Assembly: GCA_028283745.1 (NCBI GenBank)
Contig: JAPWJZ010000004.1
Span: 62,001 to 126,000 of the forward strand
Direction of reading: 5' to 3'
Length of the DNA stretch: 64,000 nt
Origin: Micavibrio sp.
GTDB lineage: Bacteria > Pseudomonadota > Alphaproteobacteria > Micavibrionales > UBA2020
Shown here: piece by piece, positions 8,290 to 15,728 of the stretch
How the letters are laid out: every line of letters begins with the position of its first letter
Position numbering within the stretch: the stretch's first letter is position 1
Notes under the pieces: model-generated
Seen by the model: the letters and a program-made list of their open reading frames with translations, nothing else
The model's database searches: none
What the model was told of the DNA's origin: nothing
Translations under genes and position numbers: made by a program

Positions 8290-9162
8290 CTACCCGCGAT
8301 ACGGCGTTTCAGGCAGGCCCGCAACGTCCATGTGAATGGCAAAAAGCCGGCCGGAAAGCGGCGCTTCCTTTAGCCCCGCATCATCCATATTTTCGGCCGC
8401 GGTGGTGATATACAGGGTTTTCAAATCATCCCCGCCGAAGGCGCAGGAGGATACCTGCGGCACGGGCAGATCAATGCGTCCATCGGGCTTGCCATCAGGC
8501 GTATAGATTTCAATGCCCCAGCCGGGCCATTGCGCGGTTAACACGCGGCCCTGCGCATCGACGCATAGACCGTCGGGCCGGCCTTTGTCCTTGAATTCAA
8601 CAAAGGTGCGGCGGCTATGCGCGGTACCGGCATCAAGGTCGTAATCGTATTGCCAGATCACGCGTTGCACGGTGTCTGTGTAATACATGATTTTATTATC
8701 AGGGCTCCAGCCGAGCCCGTTGGAGATATGAATGTTTGTGGCCTGCTCATGCAGCCCGCGTTCATCAAGCCGGTAAAGTGCGCCGGTTGCAAGGCTATGG
8801 TCATTATTGTTCATGGTCCCGCCCCACAGGCGGCCACGGCGGTCGCACTTGCCGTCATTGAAGCGGTTATCCGGGTGGGCATATTGCGGGCGCAGCAGGC
8901 ACTGGTTGCTGCCGTTGGAAAAATCGATCCTGTAAATGCCGTCGCGCAGGCCCGCAACAATCTGGCCCTGTTCATCCAGTACGGCAAAGCCGGGCATGGC
9001 GGGCGGGGCGCAAAAATCATGCGTGCCGCTGGCAGGGTCATAACGGTGAATTTTACGGCCGATGATGTCGCACCAATACAGTTTTTTGCCGCGTGCATCC
9101 CAGTGCGGGCCTTCGCCGAGCGTGGAGACGGGCAAGGCGCTGCTGACGAGTTCTGCCTTCAT
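8290..9162 (-). CDS. SMP-30/gluconolactonase family lactonase
   Basis: Predicted sugar lactonase that opens galactono-1,4(5)-lactone to galactonate. The 290-aa beta-propeller keeps the metal ligands of the SMP-30 family: E17 (LGEGPHW), N102 (RFNDGKCD), N148 (HISNGLGW) and D197 (GRPDGLCVD). No signal peptide, so it is cytosolic. The start overlaps the upstream SDR stop (ATGA at 9159-9162), so translation is coupled. The specific lactone is inferred from the neighbouring KDGal kinase and KDPGal aldolase; arabinonolactone or gluconolactone cannot be ruled out from sequence alone. Confidence 0.9.
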   Translation of the reverse strand: MKAELVSSALPVSTLGEGPHWDARGKKLYWCDIIGRKIHRYDPASGTHDFCAPPAMPGFAVLDEQGQIVAGLRDGIYRIDFSNGSNQCLLRPQYAHPDNRFNDGKCDRRGRLWGGTMNNNDHSLATGALYRLDERGLHEQATNIHISNGLGWSPDNKIMYYTDTVQRVIWQYDYDLDAGTAHSRRTFVEFKDKGRPDGLCVDAQGRVLTAQWPGWGIEIYTPDGKPDGRIDLPVPQVSSCAFGGDDLKTLYITTAAENMDDAGLKEAPLSGRLFAIHMDVAGLPETPYRG

Positions 9163-10028
9163 GCCGCACCTTTTTTGCTGCCGTCGGTGACGGCGCTGGT
9201 TTTAATCTGCCCTTCGCCGCCATCCAGCCGCAGCGTGGCGCCGCTAAGAAGCCCCGCGTAATGCGAAAGGGAGAAGACGAGCGACGGCACGATATCTTCC
9301 GGCCCCATCCCGCGCGGCACCAGTTGTTCGCGGGCGGCGTCGATAAAATTCTGCTTTGTGAAGCGGGCTTTTTGCGCATCCGTCTGCACCCAGCCGGGGC
9401 AGAAGCCGAAAACGCGGATGATGTTATCGGCGCTATTGCCTTCACCCGCCCTCACGGCAAGACGGCGGATGCCGCTGTCCAGCGCGGCTTTGGCGCAGCC
9501 GTAGCCGGTCATGTCCGGTTCAAAAATTTCGGCACCGTGGCGGGAGGTAAACAGGCAGATGGCGCCGCCCCCGCCGCGCCGCATGGGCTCCAGCACATCG
9601 CGCGCGGCAAAGAACGGCGCGAAAAAATTTATGCGCATCAGCATTTCCGCCTGCGCCTGCCCCAATGCTTCAAAGCCAACCCGGCTGTCATAGCCGAGCG
9701 TGCTGATAAAGGCGGCGGGCGCGCCCACGGCATCCACCGCAGCGGCCATTGCGCGGGTGCGCTCCACTTCATCGCCCATGTCGGCGGTGATAGCGGCGGG
9801 GTCGAAGGTATTGAAGGAATCTTTTGCGCCGCGGTCTTTTAAATCTGCCGCAAGCGACAGCGCGAGGTCGATGCTTTTGTCGACGATGGCGACTTTCGCG
9901 CCAAGCCAGTGAAACGCATCGGCCAGTGCTGCGCCCATGCCGCCCGCGCCGCCCGCCACAATAACGCCGCGCCCCTGGAATTCGCGGAAATACTCGCGGG
10001 AGAGGCTGCTGTGCCAGTCGTACGTCAT
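9159..10028 (-). CDS. SDR family oxidoreductase (candidate galactose 1-dehydrogenase)
   Basis: A 289-aa short-chain dehydrogenase. The Rossmann glycine motif GGAGGMG is at 26-32, and the catalytic triad is S162, Y176 and K180 (TSRHG and YGCAK), followed by a FCPGWVQTD segment typical of SDR proteins. It is first in the minus-strand operon with lactonase and DgoK, so the simplest reading is NAD(P)-dependent oxidation of galactose to its lactone, completing the pathway. SDR-type galactose dehydrogenases are known, but substrate cannot be read from the sequence. A start at 10028 is supported by AGGGA ten bases upstream. Confidence 0.82.
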   Translation of the reverse strand: MTYDWHSSLSREYFREFQGRGVIVAGGAGGMGAALADAFHWLGAKVAIVDKSIDLALSLAADLKDRGAKDSFNTFDPAAITADMGDEVERTRAMAAAVDAVGAPAAFISTLGYDSRVGFEALGQAQAEMLMRINFFAPFFAARDVLEPMRRGGGGAICLFTSRHGAEIFEPDMTGYGCAKAALDSGIRRLAVRAGEGNSADNIIRVFGFCPGWVQTDAQKARFTKQNFIDAAREQLVPRGMGPEDIVPSLVFSLSHYAGLLSGATLRLDGGEGQIKTSAVTDGSKKGAA

Positions 10029-10128
10029 GCGCGATGATCCCTTTGAAAGGTTGTTATTGATTCATAATGGTTTTTCGCCGCGCGATAAACCCCAAAACGC
10101 TACGCACGACGGCAGCCCTGATTGGATT

Positions 10129-10161
10129 ATGAAAAAATATTGCTCCGCTACACCCCCATGA
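10129..10161 (+). CDS. Possible 10-aa leader peptide (MKKYCSATPP)
   Basis: A short ORF whose TGA stop falls inside the loop of the hairpin that precedes a run of eight T residues, about 75 bp before the small luxR gene. The geometry is that of a transcription attenuator, and the two terminal prolines could slow ribosomes. The upstream ribosome site is weak (TTGGATT). This may be a chance ORF; it is recorded because of its exact placement. Confidence 0.25.
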   Translation: MKKYCSATPP

Positions 10162-10180
10162 ACGTGGGGATGTTTTTTTT
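10154..10180 (+). terminator. Hairpin plus T8, terminator or attenuator before luxR
   Basis: CCCCA at 10154-10158 pairs with TGGGG at 10165-10169 around the loop TGAACG, followed by ATG and eight T. The stem is short but GC-rich with a strong U-tract in plus-strand RNA. It lies between the divergent SDR and luxR genes, so it ends either a short upstream RNA or premature luxR transcripts. Confidence 0.6.
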
Positions 10181-10214
10181 GAACGAGTAGATGCATGCTT
10201 TAGTCATTCAGTTC

Positions 10215-10222
10215 GAGCATAA
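10215..10222. promoter_or_regulatory. GAGCATAA half-site before luxR
   Basis: GAGCATAA is identical to the right arm of the inverted-repeat operators at 16876-16894 and 25471-25533. It sits 15 bp before the luxR start. No good left arm is visible, so it is at most a half-site, and an 8-mer may occur by chance. Confidence 0.3.
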
Positions 10223-10237
10223 GGGGCATCTTTCGCT

Positions 10238-10507
10238 ATGAACACAGGCGTAAAAATTGTACCGCTTAAAGAGCATTTCCCGACGAGAGCACCCGCCAGC
10301 CTTCTGCCAAACGAGGTGGAAATTCTGGAGCTAGTCGCCGAAGGACAATCCGACCCTGAAATTGCACAAACACTGAAAATCAGCCGTCATACGGTCAACA
10401 TGCGCATGCGCAGGGCCTTCCGCAAGCTGGGCGTAAAAAGCAGGGTTGTGGCGGTGGTAACGGCGCTACAGCACGGCATTATCAAGCTGCCGGAACTTAA
10501 ATCCTAA
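10238..10507 (+). CDS. Single-domain LuxR-type (GerE) DNA-binding protein
   Basis: An 89-aa protein consisting of little more than a LuxR C-terminal helix-turn-helix: LLPNEVEILELVAEGQSDPE at about 22-41, then the recognition helix region SRHTVNMRMRRAFRKLGVKS. No receiver, PAS or autoinducer domain is present, so activity must be set by its level, by dimerisation or by a partner. It is convergent with a full-length LuxR-family gene only 12 bp away. A terminator-like hairpin and a GAGCATAA half-site lie upstream. Target genes unknown; the operators described in this window are candidates only. Confidence 0.85.
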   Translation: MNTGVKIVPLKEHFPTRAPASLLPNEVEILELVAEGQSDPEIAQTLKISRHTVNMRMRRAFRKLGVKSRVVAVVTALQHGIIKLPELKS

Positions 10508-10519
10508 AATCGCGAAAAA

Positions 10520-11251
10520 CTAGATTTGAATGAGACCCATGTTGAGCGCACGCAGCACGCCAAGGGTGATGTTGTTTGCATCCAGCTTGCGCAGCGCGGT
10601 TTTAATATAGCCATGCACGGTATGCTCGGATAGCGCCAGAATTTCACCGATTTCCGATTTCGTCTTGCCGCGCGCGCACCATTTCAAAACCTCGCGCTCG
10701 CGGTCGCTCAGGTAAACAGCATTATCCGTGCTGCCAAGACGCTTGGCTTCCAACGTCTGGAACGCCGTATAGAACTGCTGCGACAGCAGTTGCGCGCGCG
10801 ACAGCAGATTGGGGTCGCGCAAATCAACGCCGCCTGCGCTACTGGCGGCGCCCACGCCTGCCAAGGCCCCGCGCGGTCCCCAAAGCGGTACGGCAATGCC
10901 GTCATACAAACCTGATTCAATCCCCTCGTTCATCATGACGATCTGGCGGTCGGTGACACTTGTTTCGGTCAGCAGGCTGTTCCACAGGAAGATGCCGTTG
11001 GCGGCATACAGCTGCTGCCGCACGGGGTCGATGTTGACGTAATCTTTTTTGGTGTAGTGCTCCATCCATTCCTCGGAATAATTGACGAGGATGCCATGGC
11101 CCGCGGGCCGCTGGATGTGCGTGTGGTCGGTCAGCAGGCTGAAGACAAGGCGGTCGAAGCCCAGCTGCTCCATCGCGGCGCGATAGAGTGCAAAAAGCGC
11201 GTCAACATTATCTGCCTTATTGGAGGAATCGATGAAATCTTCGATCGTCAC
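10520..11251 (-). CDS. LuxR-family regulator with autoinducer-binding domain
   Basis: A 243-aa regulator with an N-terminal autoinducer-binding domain (about 15-165) and a C-terminal GerE helix-turn-helix (about 178-240; YLSDREREVLKWCARGKTKSE then SEHTVHGYIKTALRKL). Residues usually contacting acyl-homoserine lactones appear conserved: W62, Y66 and D75 in WMEHYTKKDYVNIDP. No luxI-type synthase lies in the window, so it is a solo or eavesdropping regulator here. The 5' region (11252-11350) is very AT-rich with an ATTCA-AA-TGAAT inverted repeat at 11288-11299, a possible autoregulatory site. Confidence 0.9.
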   Translation of the reverse strand: MTIEDFIDSSNKADNVDALFALYRAAMEQLGFDRLVFSLLTDHTHIQRPAGHGILVNYSEEWMEHYTKKDYVNIDPVRQQLYAANGIFLWNSLLTETSVTDRQIVMMNEGIESGLYDGIAVPLWGPRGALAGVGAASSAGGVDLRDPNLLSRAQLLSQQFYTAFQTLEAKRLGSTDNAVYLSDREREVLKWCARGKTKSEIGEILALSEHTVHGYIKTALRKLDANNITLGVLRALNMGLIQI

Positions 11252-11351
11252 AAACTGCCCGCTATTCTAAAAATATATATCCAATAAATTCAAATGAATA
11301 ACCAAAATTACTTGACTTTGGCATCTAATTTTTCAATATGGTATATATATT

Positions 11352-13490
11352 TTAGTAATTGCGCAATTCGTTTTCGACATCCTTAAGCTCGGCCGCCAGC
11401 GATGTGCCAAGCTCGGCCGAAAGGTCTTCAAGCCCCGCCAGCAGGTTCCGGTTGCAGGCATCTTCAATGAGGTAGGCGGTAAAGCTGGTCTTCTGCAGCC
11501 CGATCATGCCGCCGACGCTTTTCATATCATGCGCGGCATCGCCAAGGCCCGGGACCTCCGCCTTCGCGACTTTCTTTTCAATGATCGACAAAAGACGCCT
11601 CAGCTCACCCGAGGTGCTGGCGACGGTTTCCTTCAAATACCCGGCATCCATTTCCGCGGCAATGGCAGCAAGAGCTTCCTTCACCGGTTTCACCACCGGC
11701 GCGGTCATGGCGCTATGCGTGCCGTCTTCCCCCGCGGGCACAACAGCGCCCTGCGCGTGGCGGGCAATGGTGGCATAAAGCTTTTTCGGCGCAAAGGGTT
11801 TGGCGATATACCCGACCATGCCGGCATCGTGATACTTCTTTACGAAGTCTTCCATGATGTTGGCGGTAAGGCCGATGATGGGAATTTTACGGTATTTCTT
11901 GCCCATGGCGCGAATTTCGCGCGTGGTATCAAGGCCGTTTTTGCGCGGCATGTTCACGTCCATCAAAATCATGTCGAAGGCTTCGGCCTTCACCAGCGCC
12001 AGCGCCTCCTCCCCGTTATTGGCGAGGGTGATTTTGTGCTTCTTGCGCTGCAGCAGCTTCACCACAATATCCTGGTTGATAAGGTTATCCTCGACGACCA
12101 GGATTTTCATGGGCGGTATTTCAATTTCAGCGGTATCGCGCTCAATTTCGAACACATCATTCGCGCCGTCGACCGGCGCGGCATAGGGCAGGTCAAACCA
12201 GAAACTGCTGCCCTTGCCTTCATCACTGTTCACGCCAATGCGCCCGCCCATTAATTCGACAAGGCTTTTGGTAATCGACAGGCCAAGGCCGGAACCGCCG
12301 TATTTACGCGCAATCGTGGCATCCGCCTGCGAGAAGGCGCTGAACAGCTTTGCAATCGCCTCGCGGCTGAGGCCGATGCCGGTATCGTTAACCTCGACAT
12401 GCAGCTTCGGTTCGGCCCCGTCCACAAATACAGCCTTTAGCGTCACGCTGCCTTTTTCGGTGAATTTCACCGCGTTGTTCAGAAGGTTGAGGATCACCTG
12501 CTGCGTACGGTGCGGGTCGCCGTAAACCATGGGCGGCATGTTGGCGCTGATGTCTGTCTTCAGCGTCAGGCCTTTATCTTCCGCCAGTTGCTGCAGTACC
12601 CGGCCGGAGCTTTGCAGCGTGCCGCCAAAGTCGTAGTTGATGCGGCTGATGGCAAGCTTGCCGGATTCAATTTTTGAAATATCGAGAATGTCGTTCAGCG
12701 TGTTCAGCAGCGTCTTGGAACATTCGCGGATGGTGACGACAAAATCTTTTTGCTGGTCCGACAGCTCGGTTTCCTTCAAAAAGTCGATCATGCCGAAAAT
12801 GCCGGTCATGGGCGTGCGAATTTCATGCGACATCAGGGCAAGGAAGCTAGATTTGGCGCGGTTGGCTTCATCCGCCCGCCGCGCGCTCTGCGCGGCTTTC
12901 TGGCGGCTATCCACCAGCTGCAACGTGGAAATGCGGATTTTATTGCCGATGTTGAAAGCGAAAATAGCGAACATCAGCACCGCCGCGCCAAAATAGCGCG
13001 TTTCCTGCACGTTATCGTTCATCACCGTAATGCCGAGCGCAACGGCGGACGGCAGCCCGATGTCGAACAGCAGCAGCGACAGCATGGGTGCCGACGATGA
13101 CGCATAGACCGCCGTAATCACAAAGACAAAGGCATAGCCCAGCAAATGGTCGTACAAAAACTCGCTATGGATGGGGGAGAACAGGAAGTACAGCCACGGC
13201 AGCATGTACAGAATTTTGTTGAAGCGGATTTCGCCGACCAGCACCGGCACGTTGCTTTCCTGCAGCGTTGCGCGCGGCGCGATAATGCGTTTGCGGTAAA
13301 CATCGCGCAGGCGCAGCAGCATGAGCAGCGAAACGGAAAGCAGGCCAATATCCTGCCCCCAGTCCAGCAGCCCGTGCGGTATGCCGTACAGCTTGTATTT
13401 TGCGGCCATGAAAATGGTGACGGCGATGAAATGGTTCGTCAGCGAGCCACTGTGGTTCCGCGCGTAAATGACAAGCAGTTCCTTTTTCAT
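11352..13490 (-). CDS. Hybrid sensor histidine kinase (TM-HisKA-HATPase-REC-Hpt)
   Basis: About 712 aa. The N-terminal ~180 residues hold several hydrophobic membrane segments with short loops. Then come HisKA with H222 (ALMSHEIRTPMTG), HATPase (LLNNAVKFTEKG, NDTGIGL, GGSGLGLSI), a receiver domain (ILVVEDN, phosphoacceptor in FDMILMDVNMP) and a C-terminal Hpt with LGDAAHDMKSVGG. A full phosphorelay of the BarA/TorS type is thus in one chain. ATG 13490 lies 16 bp after the response-regulator stop and follows AAGG, so it is preferred over 13577, which would overlap that gene. The partner is probably the upstream OmpR-type regulator. The sensed signal is unknown; there is no periplasmic domain. 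Confidence 0.92.
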   Translation of the reverse strand: MKKELLVIYARNHSGSLTNHFIAVTIFMAAKYKLYGIPHGLLDWGQDIGLLSVSLLMLLRLRDVYRKRIIAPRATLQESNVPVLVGEIRFNKILYMLPWLYFLFSPIHSEFLYDHLLGYAFVFVITAVYASSSAPMLSLLLFDIGLPSAVALGITVMNDNVQETRYFGAAVLMFAIFAFNIGNKIRISTLQLVDSRQKAAQSARRADEANRAKSSFLALMSHEIRTPMTGIFGMIDFLKETELSDQQKDFVVTIRECSKTLLNTLNDILDISKIESGKLAISRINYDFGGTLQSSGRVLQQLAEDKGLTLKTDISANMPPMVYGDPHRTQQVILNLLNNAVKFTEKGSVTLKAVFVDGAEPKLHVEVNDTGIGLSREAIAKLFSAFSQADATIARKYGGSGLGLSITKSLVELMGGRIGVNSDEGKGSSFWFDLPYAAPVDGANDVFEIERDTAEIEIPPMKILVVEDNLINQDIVVKLLQRKKHKITLANNGEEALALVKAEAFDMILMDVNMPRKNGLDTTREIRAMGKKYRKIPIIGLTANIMEDFVKKYHDAGMVGYIAKPFAPKKLYATIARHAQGAVVPAGEDGTHSAMTAPVVKPVKEALAAIAAEMDAGYLKETVASTSGELRRLLSIIEKKVAKAEVPGLGDAAHDMKSVGGMIGLQKTSFTAYLIEDACNRNLLAGLEDLSAELGTSLAAELKDVENELRNY

Positions 13491-13506
13491 GCCTTGCGCT
13501 GCACCG

Positions 13507-14199
13507 TCATGAACCGTAGCGGTAGCCGCCGCCCGCCAGCGGCAGAATATGCTGGGGTGCGGCGGGGTCGGTTTCAAGCTTTTTAATCAGCTGCTGCACA
13601 TGCACATCCACCGTGCGGCGGTCGGCAACGGAGGGAAAGGCGCGAAAAACATTTACGTGCAGTTCATCCACCGGAATGTCGCGGCCAGGGTGCAAAAAGA
13701 AATATTCCAGCAGCGATACTTCCATGAGGCTGAGATCAAGGCTGTCTTCATGCCGGCGCGCGGCAAGGCGGTTCGGCATAACGACCAGCCCGCCGCCGAA
13801 GTCCAGGGTTTTATCCAGCGTTTCAGGCGCGGATTTGGCGATGCACTGGCGGGCAAAATGGCGCATAAGTTTTTTGACCTCGGCAAGGTCGAAGGGCTTG
13901 ACGATGTATTCATCCCCGCCCGCCTCGCGCCCGTCGCGTTCCGCCGCAGCGCCCGATTTGGAGGTGATGAAAATAACCGGCGTTACCTTGTCGTTGCGGC
14001 GAATTTCGCGGCACACTTCATAGCCGGACATATCCTCCATCAGAATATCAAGGCAGACGATATCCGGCTTTTGCTCGCGGTAAACTTTAAGCGCCGCGCC
14101 GCCGCCCGTTGCGGTCATGGCAATGAACCCCTCGCGCTCGATAAGGTGGCTCAGCAGTTTTAAAAGTTCGGTGTTATTTTCCGCGACCAGCACTTTCAT
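13507..14199 (-). CDS. OmpR/PhoB-family response regulator
   Basis: A 230-aa two-domain regulator: receiver (about 1-120; phosphoacceptor D51 in DIVCLDILMED, K102 in YIVKPF) and a winged-helix DNA-binding domain (about 130-228; RRTVDVHVQQLIKKLE, GGGYRYGS end). It is first in a two-gene operon with the hybrid kinase 16 bp downstream, so it is the likely final phosphate acceptor or a parallel output. The 129-bp region upstream (14200-14328) separates it from the polymerase gene on the same strand and should hold its promoter; no clear operator was recognised. Confidence 0.93.
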   Translation of the reverse strand: MKVLVAENNTELLKLLSHLIEREGFIAMTATGGGAALKVYREQKPDIVCLDILMEDMSGYEVCREIRRNDKVTPVIFITSKSGAAAERDGREAGGDEYIVKPFDLAEVKKLMRHFARQCIAKSAPETLDKTLDFGGGLVVMPNRLAARRHEDSLDLSLMEVSLLEYFFLHPGRDIPVDELHVNVFRAFPSVADRRTVDVHVQQLIKKLETDPAAPQHILPLAGGGYRYGS

Positions 14200-14328
14200 G
14201 GCGACCCCCGCAATATCGTTCCCATTGCCCGTTAATGGTAGCGGACAATGGTTTACAAACAGTGACGGAAAGCCGTTAAAAATCAGCCGAAAACAGCGGG
14301 ATATACCATATTGCAGCTTCCGGGATTG

Positions 14329-15636
14329 CTATTCGAGGAATTCATCCACATCGGGAATGCGGGTGAAGGCGATTTTGGTACCGGAAAAGCCCTTGCCCTG
14401 CTGCGGGGTCATGCCGTGCAGGACGGTATCACGCCCGAAGCGCTTGTTAAGCTTATCGACCGCGGCGGAAATTTTTTCGCATTTTTCCCGCACCGCAATG
14501 GTTTCGGCGGTCAGCCTGTCGAACAGGTCGGTCTGGTGCACGCCAGCTTCCCCCAGCTTCAGCAACGTGACGGAAACTTTTTTGATGCGGATGCCGCGGC
14601 GGCCTTTTAGTTCATGCATAAGGCCGCGCCACATATCATCCAGCATACGCAAAAACGTGAAGCTGTCCTGCGCGGACTGGCAATGCGCTTCAAGGCCAAG
14701 ATGCGGCCCTTCCTCCAGCCGTATCGACAAGGTAAGCACGCCGGCGGAATAGCCCATGCGGCGCAGGCGTGCCGCGCATTTCATGGTCAGGCGCCGCGCC
14801 ACCTGAAAGGCCTCCTCCGGCGGGCGCAATTCCGGCGCCAGCACGTGGCTGTGGCCAATGCTGCTGCGCGTGGTTTCAACTTCCGGTATGTCATAGCCGC
14901 GCAGGTAGTACCACATTTTTTCACCCCAGATGCTGCCCCATACAGCGCGCAGGTGGCGCGGCGCATAATTGAAGAGCGTGGCAACATCCCAAATTCCCGC
15001 AATATTCAGGCGTTTTTCCATGTTGTAGCCAATGCCCGGCAGGTCGCGCAGTTTTAAATCCAGCAGCCGCCCCGGCAGGTCTTCGGGGAACAGCGTGACC
15101 ATGCCATCCGGCTTTTGCATATCGGTTGCGACCTTGGCAAGGTAGCGGTTGGAGGCAAAGCCGATGGAGCAGCGCACATGCGCGCCGACGTTTTTTGCAA
15201 GCCCGGCCTTGATGCCGCGGGCAATTTCTTGCGCCCGCGCAGGTTCGGTTTCGCGCCCCAGCAGGCGGCAGGCCATTTCATCAATCGAGCAGACGGCGGT
15301 GACGGGAATGTGGTTATCCAGCTCCCGCAAAATACGCTGGTGGAAATCCACGTACTGGTCGTGCTGCGCCAGCACGCAGACAAGGCCGGGGCACATGCGC
15401 TTTGCTTCATGCACAGGCGTGCCGGTGCGCACGCCAAAGGCCTTGGCTTCGTAACTTGCGGCAATGGCGCTGGTATAATCTGTATCGACCGGCACCACAA
15501 TTACCGGCCTGCCACGCAGGCGCGGTTGCAGCTGCTGCTCCACACTTGCGAAGTAGCTGTTGAAATCAACATATAGCCAGCGCAAACCTTCCGGTCGCGG
15601 CAGTGCGGAATCGAAAAACTCTTTCTGGGTGGGCAT
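14329..15636 (-). CDS. Y-family DNA polymerase (DinB/UmuC superfamily)
   Basis: About 435 aa. Catalytic motifs of a translesion polymerase are intact: D24 in YVDFNSYFASVEQQ, YEAKAFGVRTGTPVHEA at 62-78 and SIDE with D119/E120. A helix-hairpin-helix region (LRDLPGIGYNMEKRL) and a little-finger domain follow. No sliding-clamp motif was recognised with confidence. ATG 15636 (MPTQKEFF) is preferred to 15687 because the upstream stretch is the AT-rich promoter. A SOS-like repeat lies 22 bp upstream. Similar alphaproteobacterial proteins are often mislabelled as ImpB; error-prone lesion bypass is the expected role. Confidence 0.88.
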   Translation of the reverse strand: MPTQKEFFDSALPRPEGLRWLYVDFNSYFASVEQQLQPRLRGRPVIVVPVDTDYTSAIAASYEAKAFGVRTGTPVHEAKRMCPGLVCVLAQHDQYVDFHQRILRELDNHIPVTAVCSIDEMACRLLGRETEPARAQEIARGIKAGLAKNVGAHVRCSIGFASNRYLAKVATDMQKPDGMVTLFPEDLPGRLLDLKLRDLPGIGYNMEKRLNIAGIWDVATLFNYAPRHLRAVWGSIWGEKMWYYLRGYDIPEVETTRSSIGHSHVLAPELRPPEEAFQVARRLTMKCAARLRRMGYSAGVLTLSIRLEEGPHLGLEAHCQSAQDSFTFLRMLDDMWRGLMHELKGRRGIRIKKVSVTLLKLGEAGVHQTDLFDRLTAETIAVREKCEKISAAVDKLNKRFGRDTVLHGMTPQQGKGFSGTKIAFTRIPDVDEFLE

Positions 15637-15657
15637 GGCCGCCTTAAATCTACATTT

Positions 15658-15683
15658 GTTCTTATTTTGTACTTTATATGTAC
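15658..15683. promoter_or_regulatory. Candidate SOS (LexA) box, GTTC-N7-GTAC-N7-GTAC
   Basis: Three four-base units, GTTC (15658), GTAC (15669) and GTAC (15680), are each separated by exactly seven bases. Alphaproteobacterial LexA binds direct repeats of GTTC-N7-GTTC, so this is a near match with a third unit in register. It lies immediately upstream of a Y-family polymerase, a classic SOS target. One or two mismatches to the known consensus keep confidence moderate. Confidence 0.45.
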
Positions 15684-15728
15684 GCATAAAGCAAGGCCAT
15701 GCGGTTATTCACCTGAAATGCTTGGACT

